In this document: positions 9,201 to 15,303 of the stretch, one piece after another | Numbering within the stretch: the first letter of the stretch is position 1 | How the letters are laid out: the number at the start of each line of letters is the position of its first letter | Origin: Pirellula sp. | Lineage (GTDB): Bacteria; Planctomycetota; Planctomycetia; Pirellulales; Pirellulaceae | Reading direction: 5' to 3' | Assembly (NCBI GenBank): GCA_021299695.1 | Contig: JAJTEK010000095.1 | Coordinates: 1 to 39,521 of the forward strand | Length of the DNA: 39,521 nt | Position numbers and translations under genes: made by a program | Notes under the pieces: model-generated | Database searches by the model: none | Seen by the model: the letters and a program-made list of their open reading frames with translations, nothing else | What the model was told of the DNA's origin: nothing

Positions 9201-10246
9201 AGCCCGTTATGGGCTTCGATCTCAGATAGTTCCTTGTGCTTATAAACCGTTTTTCGCGAGTCCTTCAATGGCAACAGTACCCAGCGATAATCGCAAAGTG
9301 GTTCCTGCCGCGTCATGGTTTCGCCGATGGTCGCCAACCAAGCGTTCCGAATGCCTCCTTGAAACTGCTCGCTGACCCCATAGTGATAAGAAAGGTGCGG
9401 ATGTGGATAAACGCAACCTGTCCCTGATCCGGGTTTCCCGAGCCGCTCGATTCGCAATCGCATCACTTCGCCACGCTGGTCGTTCGCATCGGCACCGGTG
9501 AGCACGAATAGGACCCATGTGTCCCCGGCCTTACGCTTGCCTACATCGGTGGATTCGGCTTCATAAACTCGCTCCAGTTCGCATCCTTTGCACAGCGCCA
9601 GAATATCGAGCACCATGGCGAGAGCAGGATCCATGCATGAGGTTCTTGCCGCTTCGATTGCCTCCTTGAGGGTCTTGGCCAAGGGTGCATCTTTGCTTTG
9701 GATCGCATGGAGCGCGACCGACCGTTTGGCAGGTATAAACTCGATACAATCCTTACAGCATCGGGTACCGAAGAAATCCCGGTAAGCCTCAAGGAGAAGT
9801 GGGAAACCGACCGTTAGAAAATCTTTCCCTTTCGGTACTTGATTGAAGGTCGCTACTTGATTGAAGGCATCAAGCGTTGCGAGCCTCAGTTCTAAACCCC
9901 GGAGCAAACGACGGGACAGATTGGTTTGGTCTGGCTGACGCGAGTAAGCCTGGATTCGATCGAGCAGAGTACCCTTTTGCGCAACAACTCTGTCGACATC
10001 AAAAGGATTGCCGATCAGTGGCCGGAGGATGTGCTGCGTAAATTCGATAGGGTTCTTAACATACTCGGCGAGGAACGGGCAAGCCTTTGGAAATTGCGGA
10101 TGGGGGATCAGTTGGGTTGCCAACCAGTTGGCCGCAATGCAGCGAAAGCGTTCGTATCGATGTCCTGGATCCGAATCGTTTACTTTCTCGACAAAAGAGA
10201 TCCTATTAGAGAGTTCGGCGACGAACATTTCTGGACTAACTGGCAC
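6254..10246 (-). CDS. Lon-like peptidase / NACHT NTPase / FGE-sulfatase (C-type lectin) fusion, candidate DGR target
   Basis: A 1330-residue protein. Residues 1-320 are unassigned. About 320-480 resembles the Lon catalytic domain: DGNSGT holds candidate nucleophile S380, and GGVPYKADAMKRAG aligns with Lon GGLKEKLLAAHRAG, placing K433 on the catalytic lysine. About 598-745 is a NACHT/STAND NTPase: Walker A DEAGAGKT (606-613), Walker B LLVIVDAYDE (701-710), and a sensor-like VRFVITSRDY (730-739). Residues 750-1100 are a helical arm. About 1105-1316 is an FGE-sulfatase domain (VTAEQF, YVSWYDS, PTEAQGEYATRAG, GNVWLW, RVYRGG, GFRLA). Its last 35 residues look like a DGR variable region. The start is GTG with a gggag Shine-Dalgarno seven bases upstream; an ATG six codons in is the alternative. 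It is a solitary gene, so it probably acts alone as a cytoplasmic sensor-switch-protease. Domain calls are by eye; the NACHT and FGE calls are firm and the Lon call is good. Confidence 0.85.
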   Translation of the reverse strand: MPVSPEMFVAELSNRISFVEKVNDSDPGHRYERFRCIAANWLATQLIPHPQFPKACPFLAEYVKNPIEFTQHILRPLIGNPFDVDRVVAQKGTLLDRIQAYSRQPDQTNLSRRLLRGLELRLATLDAFNQVATFNQVPKGKDFLTVGFPLLLEAYRDFFGTRCCKDCIEFIPAKRSVALHAIQSKDAPLAKTLKEAIEAARTSCMDPALAMVLDILALCKGCELERVYEAESTDVGKRKAGDTWVLFVLTGADANDQRGEVMRLRIERLGKPGSGTGCVYPHPHLSYHYGVSEQFQGGIRNAWLATIGETMTRQEPLCDYRWVLLPLKDSRKTVYKHKELSEIEAHNGLFNKTLQQNQSWEKYLTNQRHIYLWNQLDGNSGTTAFALALRSAQQGQLLRKEIAASAAFVVPQPITKLSSEEIDLGVVGGVPYKADAMKRAGITKLIVAQGQTAALPLEADQCLPKKTLDKAYQAARIQEQRLEDYAQYGTQRWDALRQAAVDASSSKKSKPKETQQVFGNPALIQRQSKELRLDWYVDPVFAWQDLPGEDRLRRIARTRAPADSIQEDQPEESEKVRQVPGERKNQLTHALKEWIEGHKKHLLLVDEAGAGKTIASYRMQHLMNHPASREAILGQEESFIVVHWSGKLPRCSLEEPSLLDLLMKDPAFECIERTFYSSLSSVKCKTRRQRTLEYAIEQSRLLVIVDAYDELNERHRKILERIVQSDENEVRFVITSRDYAVKEARSIDRFFKPDEFVCLQLQPFAKDLQDEFMQRALGDRDWRRALQGEEESWAELLGLPYNLSEIAKYFLEFEQEPSWISPSDLFVQCAQRMIGRELHKKENQDLIDTLRRDLKDSEFPTERLGDQIERVLGAVALEMAIKRHWREVQAEDQSGEIEAIWELVESRLVDQESNPSKKAKAKAEHLWNWGKEFTRRFQLHKGSTQGDMTERSLMFRNRRVQEMWAARYLTQYATELELQGDGDKIVGAREYVGDEKWDNLWKCAVWMPLASDARPHGSPEANYLAATQMLFDVPMHPQHRRPTEQMWHAEVFLDKQAKLGVTAAETIASALRKRLTDRFEGLQHTGTADQKRRIAELLDPQNYVLLCSDDPNLRLDRDTGEFVMGPDPWNKAGGQVHVKLTAFGIAKFTVTAEQFALFDPGLEVQTTPRLPAQYVSWYDSFYFVRFLSGAVIKLADGRSYRFRIPTEAQGEYATRAGSTGDYFIGANGVEVPNAWGVMHPVGNVWLWRWDYYDDYKIVYPSGHADDPLGPDTGSDRVYRGGCWSLEAALCRSGDRDGDDPSVRGDGLGFRLALSSSGIPQPVRQAGQEGT
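6311..6421 (-). other. Candidate DGR variable region (codons 1276-1312 of the NACHT-FGE gene)
   Basis: The segment runs from RVYRGGCW to GFRLA, the place where DGR variable regions sit in FGE-type lectin proteins. Where such proteins usually carry Asn codons (AAC) in the template, this gene has AGC, CTC, CTT, GAT, GAC, GAC, GTC, GGC, GAC and GGC. These mostly keep the third-position C and change the first two bases. The codons between them encode the conserved scaffold (C-R-S, R, D-P-S, R, L-G-F-R-L-A). The sense strand has only about seven adenines from W1283 to A1312. No template repeat or reverse transcriptase was found in the window. Confidence 0.6.
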
Positions 10247-10410
10247 TGTGGGCTCCCGTGCGACTGAGACGGCTAAACGAGTCGAACTGTTTTACCCAAG
10301 CGAACCTCTGTTTGCAAATTCCTGAGCGAAAAAAGCTTGCTCGATCTCGACGAGCAAGGCCTTTTGAATGGAGACCGATAGCCACTTATCCACCAGAGGA
10401 ACCGCATTCA

Positions 10411-10449
10411 AACGAAAAACCCCGCGAGGCCATCGGCCAGGCGGGGTTT
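10411..10449 (-). terminator. Probable intrinsic terminator, minus strand
   Basis: A 9-bp stem aaaccccgc (10417-10425) / gcggggttt (10441-10449), extended by an inner ggcc/ggcc pairing, is followed on the minus strand by ggtttttcgttt. It would end transcription arriving from the right, upstream of the NACHT gene. That suggests a gene once lay in 10450-10880. Confidence 0.6.
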
Positions 10450-10880
10450 GATCCAAAGCGGAATCCGGCAACTCCTGCCCGGTCCACACTCGGTCAGATA
10501 CGGCAACGCTCCAATCTCGACTTGCGGCGTTGATCCGTGCTTACCAAAGATTCTTCGGAACCGACCGATGCCATATGCGAAGACCTGGGCGATGGTCGTC
10601 CTGAAACATCCTGGAACAAAGGTCGTCTCTGCGAAGCGTGTGGGAATGGTCTATCGCCTCCGGGTCGAAGCGATACGCCACGATGAGGAGGGGTTTACCC
10701 GGGCTGATACCATCAGTCCTATCTACCCTCATCGCCATCTCGGACTGCACTTTATATGCAGCACCGCTGGAGTTACGCAATGAGAAGCATTGGCTCTCAA
10801 GTGCGCGGGGGCCTCAGTTCGTCCGGAGCCTATGGGTTAGCACAGGAATAGAAAACGTGGTACAGGCGTGCCCCCTGCGC

Positions 10881-10951
10881 GCGATATCGTAGGGTTCGTG
10901 GAGCGGTCCTCGTCACCAAATCCGAAATATGCAAATCACTCGATGCAAACG
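10881..10951 (+). repeat. 71-bp direct repeat, copy 2 (right flank of NACHT gene)
   Basis: This is the partner of 6084-6154, in the same orientation and 4.8 kb away, about 83% identical without gaps. It is preceded by a short cagg/cctg hairpin. Together the copies bracket the NACHT-FGE gene and the gene-poor DNA next to it. Confidence 0.85.
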
Positions 10952-11167
10952 ATCATTCCGATAACGTCCAACCATCAAGAGGACCGCGGAACGTACCATT
11001 CGCGCTGGTTGGGCGTTCCATGCGCGGTGGTGGGTTGCGCGGTCAATCCGCTCAATGGGGCGAAATGATGATCGTGGATTCGTGGGTATGGGCGGCTCGG
11101 TGAATGATTGGCCGACCGCTTCACCGCACCCTACGGAATCCTGCCCATGCCTCAATATCTCGCTCAC

Positions 11168-11247
11168 CGTAGCATGGGCCTCTGGGCCCGTGCGTCGATT
11201 TATTGAGTGAGCACGGTCATCGCACGGCCTCGGAGGACCATGCTACG
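11168..11247. repeat. 80-bp inverted-repeat element (MITE/REP-like)
   Basis: The element begins cgtagcatgg and ends with its exact complement ccatgctacg (10 bp). Partly complementary inner segments (gcccgtgcg near 11186 and cgcacggcc at 11221) would allow a long imperfect hairpin. No clear target-site duplication is visible, and no second copy occurs in the window. Confidence 0.65.
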
Positions 11248-11257
11248 TTTGAAGCCG

Positions 11258-11280
11258 CGATGATTTCGGAGAAATCATCG
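11258..11280. terminator. Hairpin just downstream of the 64-aa membrane gene
   Basis: A perfect 10-bp stem (cgatgatttc / gaaatcatcg) with a 3-base loop lies 12 bases past the stop of the minus-strand gene 11293-11487. It lacks a T-tract, so termination is only likely, not shown. Confidence 0.4.
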
Positions 11281-11292
11281 ACGTTGGTTTGA

Positions 11293-11487
11293 CTAACGCT
11301 GCACATACTCGATGATGCTTGCTACCACCAGTACGGCCATGATCGCGCTAACGCCACCCCAAAGCCATCCCCATGGCATCGCCGCATAGATCCCTGCATT
11401 GATCGCCCCAAGCACCCATGCCCACATCCGAATGATGTCCTCGTTTGGATCTTCAACCCAATAGGACTCTCGATTCTTATTTCTCAT
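11293..11487 (-). CDS. Small membrane protein of unknown function (64 aa)
   Basis: After a charged N-terminus (MRNKNRESYW...) the protein has two closely spaced hydrophobic segments, at about residues 22-40 and 43-59, rich in W, G and A. It ends in a short polar tail, so it is probably a small two-helix inner-membrane protein. I chose the ATG at 11485-11487 because a gaaagg Shine-Dalgarno lies about nine bases upstream. The in-frame ATG 13 codons earlier (11526) has none. No family is recognised. It is the farthest of three minus-strand small genes lying back-to-back with the E1-like gene, and the 160-base gap to the next gene suggests a separate transcript. Confidence 0.55.
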   Translation of the reverse strand: MRNKNRESYWVEDPNEDIIRMWAWVLGAINAGIYAAMPWGWLWGGVSAIMAVLVVASIIEYVQR

Positions 11488-11647
11488 CGCTCTGGCCCTT
11501 TCGAAGCTATTACTCAGGACAATCATCCGGTCAGCTCACCACTGGCTTTCCGGTAACAACCCGTTGCCCTAATACCTTTCCGAGAGGACTCCCTCAAAAG
11601 TTTCGATCGATCCACCCTTTTTTGAAGCTTGCGATCCACTAAGCGAT

Positions 11648-11938
11648 TTAATGCTTCGATGCCAACCGAAGCCTCAGGTACAACCGTCCAATGCATTCAT
11701 CGCTCATGCGCGATGGCAAGCGAATCACTCGCTCCTGATCGCTTCCCACAAACTCCATTTCCTCGCGTACGACCGGTATGCTGTAGCCCTGGCTCGTGAC
11801 GCAGATCTCATAAAAACCAGGACGCTTAGTCCGCACCGTCAAGGTCAGCCCCCAAGCGTCCCGATCCAGGATCACGCTCCCGTATCGACCATGAAATTCA
11901 AGCGGCCGGAAACGATCCTCTGCCATGCGCTTCTTCAT
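11648..11938 (-). CDS. Unknown small protein (96 aa) near the E1-like gene
   Basis: The protein begins MKKRMAEDRF and appears beta-rich, with alternating hydrophobic and charged residues (YGSVILDRDAWGLTLTV, GFYEICVTSQGYSIPVV). It ends in a basic, leucine-rich strand. There is no signal peptide or membrane helix, and the two cysteines do not form a known motif. The open frame extends much further upstream, but the ATG at 11936-11938 has an aagga Shine-Dalgarno eight bases ahead and the extension reads as non-protein-like, arginine-rich sequence. That extension would also run antisense through the neighbouring gene. The Shine-Dalgarno lies just past the terminator of the 61-aa gene, so expression may depend on read-through. 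No family is recognised. Confidence 0.6.
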   Translation of the reverse strand: MKKRMAEDRFRPLEFHGRYGSVILDRDAWGLTLTVRTKRPGFYEICVTSQGYSIPVVREEMEFVGSDQERVIRLPSRMSDECIGRLYLRLRLASKH

Positions 11939-11953
11939 TCGTGGAATCCTTGG

Positions 11954-11993
11954 AAAAGAAAAAGTCAGCCACAACCTTGTGATCGTGGCTGAC
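11954..11993 (-). terminator. Intrinsic terminator after the 61-aa gene
   Basis: A perfect 9-bp stem gtcagccac (11964-11972) / gtggctgac (11985-11993) with a 12-base loop is followed on the minus strand by the T-rich run tttttctttt. It starts seven bases after the stop of the gene 12000-12185 and precedes the 96-aa gene, so the 61-aa gene would be made mostly alone and in excess. Confidence 0.8.
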
Positions 11994-11999
11994 CTGCCA

Positions 12000-12185
12000 T
12001 CAATCCATGCTCGCCACGCGAGCACGCTCCTCAAGCTCCCGCTGTCGCTTGATATCCACCGTGGCAATCTCGGTCTTGACGACCGCAGCCAATAACGGAG
12101 ATCCAAGCACCACCGGCGAACTTTTGCCAATCTCCTCGCGGAGAGACCGACTGGGAGTCTCGTCCAACACCTTAGGCGTATCCAT
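12000..12185 (-). CDS. Small protein of unknown function (61 aa), divergent from the E1-like gene
   Basis: The sequence begins MDTPKVLDET, has a short hydrophobic middle (SPVVLGSPLLAAVV) and ends in a charged helix finishing RARVASMD. The ATG has a strong ggaggg Shine-Dalgarno ten bases upstream, and a dedicated intrinsic terminator follows the stop. Together these argue for a real, well-expressed small gene. It is divergent from the E1/ThiF-like gene across a 218-bp shared promoter region (12186-12403). That makes it a candidate substrate, carrier or antitoxin-like partner of the adenylyltransferase, but the C-terminus is not the Gly-Gly of a ubiquitin-like protein. No family is recognised. 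Confidence 0.65.
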   Translation of the reverse strand: MDTPKVLDETPSRSLREEIGKSSPVVLGSPLLAAVVKTEIATVDIKRQRELEERARVASMD

Positions 12186-12403
12186 TGCGTTGATACCCTC
12201 CTGGAATGAATACCTCGGAACCTTCTCGCATCCGCACGCTGCAGTTGCGATCGCATGGGTTTATCCGATCCAAATGCCTCAGAAGTTTCGATATTGCCAC
12301 CAAGAAAGTGTGCCGTTTGGGTCTGTCTAGCGAAACTTATCGTCCAATGCATTCGGATGATTCCCTAGGGCTCCCAAGCCCACACCGACACACACTCCAT
12401 GGA

Positions 12404-13657
12404 ATGACGCCGATGAAAACAAAGCTCTATGCCTTAAAGTTGAAACTCGCCGAGTTTCAAGCAGCGCTGCGAGGGGTGTTCGAGGATCACTTTGCCACTC
12501 TCCGCCTACGGATCGCCGAACAAGGCAACTACCTGACATTGATCAGCAGTGGCGATTGGACGATCGGCAAGTCGTTTCCGGACCCGAACCACGAACCGGT
12601 CTTTGCATGCTATTTGGTGATGAGTACCGCACCCCTTGAGGCGTTGAAGCGAGCCACCCAGGGGCAAACCATCTTGAACTTGATCGTCTCAAGGGAACAG
12701 CCTCAGCGCGTCCAAGTGATTCTGTACGTCGATGGTCGGGCTCAAAGTCTCGATCGACTTCATATCCTCGGCCCCGGGATGATCCGACTGAGTCCATCCG
12801 AGCGCGACGAGCTGGCGACCAAACCGACAAAACGCAACAGCCGGATCCAACGAGTCCAAGGTGCTGCCAGTGGGACTTGGGCGTCGGCCACCCTGCTGGT
12901 CGTCGGGGGAGGGTCGGGCGGAAGCAGCGTTGGGTTGCAGTTGGCATCGCAGAACCCGGCGAGCATCATCGTGGTCGATCCAGACGTTGTGAAGTTTCAC
13001 AATTTGGTCAACATGCCCCATGCTCGGCCTGAGGATGCGAAGATGAAACGCCGCAAGGCGTACGTTCTAGCCCGCGCCATCCATGCCAACGCCCCAAGGA
13101 TCCTCGTCCAAGGGATCGCCAAACGGATTCAGCAGCCTGATGTGCTGGAGTACCTGCAAGGCCGTGAGCCCATGGCCGTCTTCTCGTTCGTCGACGATGT
13201 TGCAGCGCATCTTGCAAGTTCCCTGCTTGCACAGCAACTGCTGGTTCCCCATGTTGCGATCGGGACGTTGGTCCAGTTGAGCACGGAATCAGGGCGCGTG
13301 GTCCAGCAGGCCGATGTGCGATTGCTAGAGCCGGGAAAAGGGTGCCTGCGGTGCGTGCCATGGATGCAAGAAGCTGAGTACAAGGATGCGATCTACGAAC
13401 TGCACAGACCCGCAGGAGCCATGCGACGCGGGCCGCCAAGGACTTGGAGAGCCAACGGTCGGATCGGGTCTAGTTTGGCTCTGAATCAGATGGCAGCGGG
13501 GATGGCCGTTGAGCTCTTAGCCAGGTACTTGCGAGGCGAGGTAACGACCAGCACTTGGATCCGTTACTTTTCGGGTCGTCAAACCGCTCCGGAACTGCTT
13601 GAAAGCTCGGTGGGCGCAAGTTCGGAGTGCGAGTACTGCGATCCACAATCGCATTAA
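12404..13657 (+). CDS. E1/ThiF-like adenylyltransferase with unknown N-terminal domain
   Basis: About 417 residues. The C-terminal two thirds are an E1/ThiF/MoeB fold: VVGGGSGGSS is the nucleotide-binding loop (about 166-175), IIVVDPDVVKFHNLVN matches the ribose-binding acidic strand, KRRKA supplies the conserved lysine, and SFVDDVAAH holds the Mg-binding aspartate region. Zinc-type cysteine pairs are CLRC (314, 317) and CEYC (409, 412). The usual Arg after NL-N is Met here. The first ~155 residues are an unassigned alpha/beta domain without JAB HxH residues. The enzyme would adenylate a protein C-terminus. The start is uncertain: 12404 or 12413 fit best, while the frame is open upstream to 12206 with non-protein-like sequence. 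No E2, JAB or ubiquitin-like gene is recognisable nearby, only the small divergent genes. Confidence 0.75.
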   Translation: MTPMKTKLYALKLKLAEFQAALRGVFEDHFATLRLRIAEQGNYLTLISSGDWTIGKSFPDPNHEPVFACYLVMSTAPLEALKRATQGQTILNLIVSREQPQRVQVILYVDGRAQSLDRLHILGPGMIRLSPSERDELATKPTKRNSRIQRVQGAASGTWASATLLVVGGGSGGSSVGLQLASQNPASIIVVDPDVVKFHNLVNMPHARPEDAKMKRRKAYVLARAIHANAPRILVQGIAKRIQQPDVLEYLQGREPMAVFSFVDDVAAHLASSLLAQQLLVPHVAIGTLVQLSTESGRVVQQADVRLLEPGKGCLRCVPWMQEAEYKDAIYELHRPAGAMRRGPPRTWRANGRIGSSLALNQMAAGMAVELLARYLRGEVTTSTWIRYFSGRQTAPELLESSVGASSECEYCDPQSH

Positions 13658-13768
13658 CGGTTGGGTTTTCGACTGCGTTGTAGAAACACGATCTCCATTT
13701 GGATAAGTCCGAGGCGGGCTTGGAAAAGGTTGCGATTGGGGCATCTATTTTGGACCGAATGCCGGCAA

Positions 13769-13786
13769 AAGTTTTTTAAAAAAACT
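13769..13786. terminator. A/T palindrome between the E1-like and sigma-like genes
   Basis: A run of six T followed by seven A flanked by aag/ctt can fold into a weak hairpin about 110 bases after the E1-like stop. It could be a terminator or an AT-rich promoter element for the downstream gene. The rest of the 240-base gap shows nothing I can name. Confidence 0.3.
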
Positions 13787-13897
13787 TCTTGGGAGCGAAA
13801 CAAACCGCACGTTGGGCTCGGATGGAAGGTAGTTTAACGCCCGTCGGGTTTCGTATCCGCTCGGGAATCTCAGGCTTCTTTCAAGGGAACTAGCACT

Positions 13898-15190
13898 GTG
13901 GGAAAAAAGATCACGTCCAAGACTCTAGAAAAGATGCTGCTGGACTACTCGATCCGCCAACGGATCGCCAGCATCGATTTCGGAACCTATTTTCCGTTGC
14001 GGTCCCGGTCCGCGAACGCAACGAACCCGTTTGCACAGGCCAAGGCCAATCCGGGATTGCCGGTGGCATTTGAAATCCTCACCGAACCCCCTTTGAGTGG
14101 CTCGGTGGTGTGGGAGACCACGGCAAGACTTCCGATCCAGCCCGCTTGTTTGAATTCAGACGATTTCTGGTTGGAACCGGAATCGCCGTTGACCACCCTT
14201 GGTGCGCTTGGTGCGGCAAGTGCACCGCAGGACGAAGACCTATCGTCTTCGGAGCCCGAGTATGAGGAATCCGAAGACTTAGCAAGCCAACCGCTCGACG
14301 GAGAATTCCGGTTCTCGCTCGATAGCCAGGAGTTCAAGGTTTTTGACATCCAGACCACCCCACCGGATGGTTCTCGACCAAGTATCGACGTTATCCAACC
14401 CAATGGCAAAATCGACTACGATGGCAAACGCGGCAAAAAGAATCTCTCGAACCCAGACTCGACACTCCAGGCTCGCGTTGTCAAAAAGAGCAAGGGTGGC
14501 GAAGTGTCGACTGCTGACGACACTTCGATTTCTACTGCTAAGGATGCGCCTTCCAAGGATGAAGATTTAACGTCTCAACAAGTGCTTTACTTGCAATTGA
14601 TCATTGAATGCTACGAACGACACAAGGAACGTTGGTTTCGTGACTACGGTGAAGACGCCTGCCAAGTAGGCATTTTTTCAGTCATTAAATATGTGAATAA
14701 GACGGCTCCTTCGGAATACAAACCTTCTTTTCGTAAAACGCTCGTTGAGGCGATCACCGATGAGGAGTTTACGGCTCTTAGCCGGATCTTGCGAACGCGG
14801 ATCAAGTCAAGGCGAATTGATTTGATTCGCAAGGGATTGGCTTCGGGGGATCGCGTGGTGGATCACACCAGCATAGATCCGTCATTGTCGAGCGACGATG
14901 ACGGGTACAGCCTTGCGAGCACGATTGTGGGGCGAGAGCTAACACCGGATCAGGCACTGCTGATCAAGGAGGAAATCCAATTCAAGGACGAGCGCCTTCG
15001 TCGGGCTGTCGAGCAGCTCACAGACCGTCAACGGAGAGCACTCGAGCTCAGATACGAACCGAACACCTATGAGCGGTGCGCTGAGGAGATGGGTCTCAAG
15101 CTAAGTGCATTTAGGTCACTTCTCAAACGGGCAAAGGATCGTCTGAAAGAAATCCTCATCGAAGAGGATAAGTACAAAACAGGGCGATGA
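13898..15190 (+). CDS. Sigma-70-like protein with a long acidic N-terminal extension
   Basis: 430 residues from a GTG start with a caaggga Shine-Dalgarno about ten bases upstream. Residues 1-40 are basic and helical. About 80-225 are low complexity and acidic (runs of S, E, D). About 226-310 look like a divergent sigma region 2 (ECYERHKERWFRDYGEDACQ). Residues 367-420 are a clear sigma region 4 helix-turn-helix: QLTDRQRRALELRYE, then a recognition helix ending SLLKRAKDRL. Between the two lies a variable linker. It is probably an ECF-like or phage-type transcription initiation factor, made larger by a possibly regulatory N-terminus. No anti-sigma gene is adjacent. It follows the E1-like gene on the same strand after 240 bases, so co-regulation is possible but unproven. 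The 113 bases after it contain no gene. Confidence 0.7.
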   Translation: MGKKITSKTLEKMLLDYSIRQRIASIDFGTYFPLRSRSANATNPFAQAKANPGLPVAFEILTEPPLSGSVVWETTARLPIQPACLNSDDFWLEPESPLTTLGALGAASAPQDEDLSSSEPEYEESEDLASQPLDGEFRFSLDSQEFKVFDIQTTPPDGSRPSIDVIQPNGKIDYDGKRGKKNLSNPDSTLQARVVKKSKGGEVSTADDTSISTAKDAPSKDEDLTSQQVLYLQLIIECYERHKERWFRDYGEDACQVGIFSVIKYVNKTAPSEYKPSFRKTLVEAITDEEFTALSRILRTRIKSRRIDLIRKGLASGDRVVDHTSIDPSLSSDDDGYSLASTIVGRELTPDQALLIKEEIQFKDERLRRAVEQLTDRQRRALELRYEPNTYERCAEEMGLKLSAFRSLLKRAKDRLKEILIEEDKYKTGR

Positions 15191-15303
15191 GGACCGTGCA
15201 GCCTGACGGGTGCTCATTTGAACGTCACTTGGGACCGATCGGTGGTTCGATACACCCCAGTGTCGCTCATTCGAACAGAGCCTGCTCTAAGGCGAGATAA
15301 CTG

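Larger units (their letters stand above)
10247..11292. other. Gene-poor 1-kb region upstream of the NACHT gene
   Basis: I could not recognise a gene here. Short open frames exist on both strands, for example minus-strand 10541-10780 and a minus-strand frame entering at about 10540 and ending at 10292. They have no recognisable domain and no convincing ribosome binding site. The region contains a terminator-like hairpin (10417-10449), the second 71-bp repeat (10881-10951), an 80-bp inverted-repeat element (11168-11247) and a hairpin at 11258-11280. The density of repeats and of broken short frames suggests decayed mobile DNA. The promoter of the NACHT gene should lie between 10247 and about 10410. 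Confidence 0.6.

Noticed and set aside
6275-10533. Plus-strand open frames opposite the NACHT gene, up to 246 codons
   Set aside because: All are antisense to a gene with clear domains and none shows a recognisable motif.
10292-10783. Short open frames on both strands in the gene-poor region
   Set aside because: They overlap each other, lack ribosome binding sites and match no family I know, so they are described only as part of the region.
11939-12352. Upstream extension of the 96-aa gene
   Set aside because: The frame is open, but it is arginine/serine-rich, runs across the neighbouring 61-aa gene in another frame and crosses an intrinsic terminator. The internal ATG with good Shine-Dalgarno is preferred.
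11685-12355. 14-bp sequence cgtccaatgcattc present twice (about 11685 and 12341)
   Set aside because: One copy is inside the 96-aa gene and the other in the divergent promoter. The flanks do not match, so chance is a sufficient explanation.
12206-12403. Longer N-terminus for the E1-like protein
   Set aside because: The sequence before 12404 does not read like a folded protein and would run into the divergent gene's promoter.
10247-15303. DGR template repeat or reverse transcriptase
   Set aside because: I looked for an adenine-rich copy of the variable region and for a reverse transcriptase motif (YxDD) in the neighbouring genes and gaps, and found none in the window.
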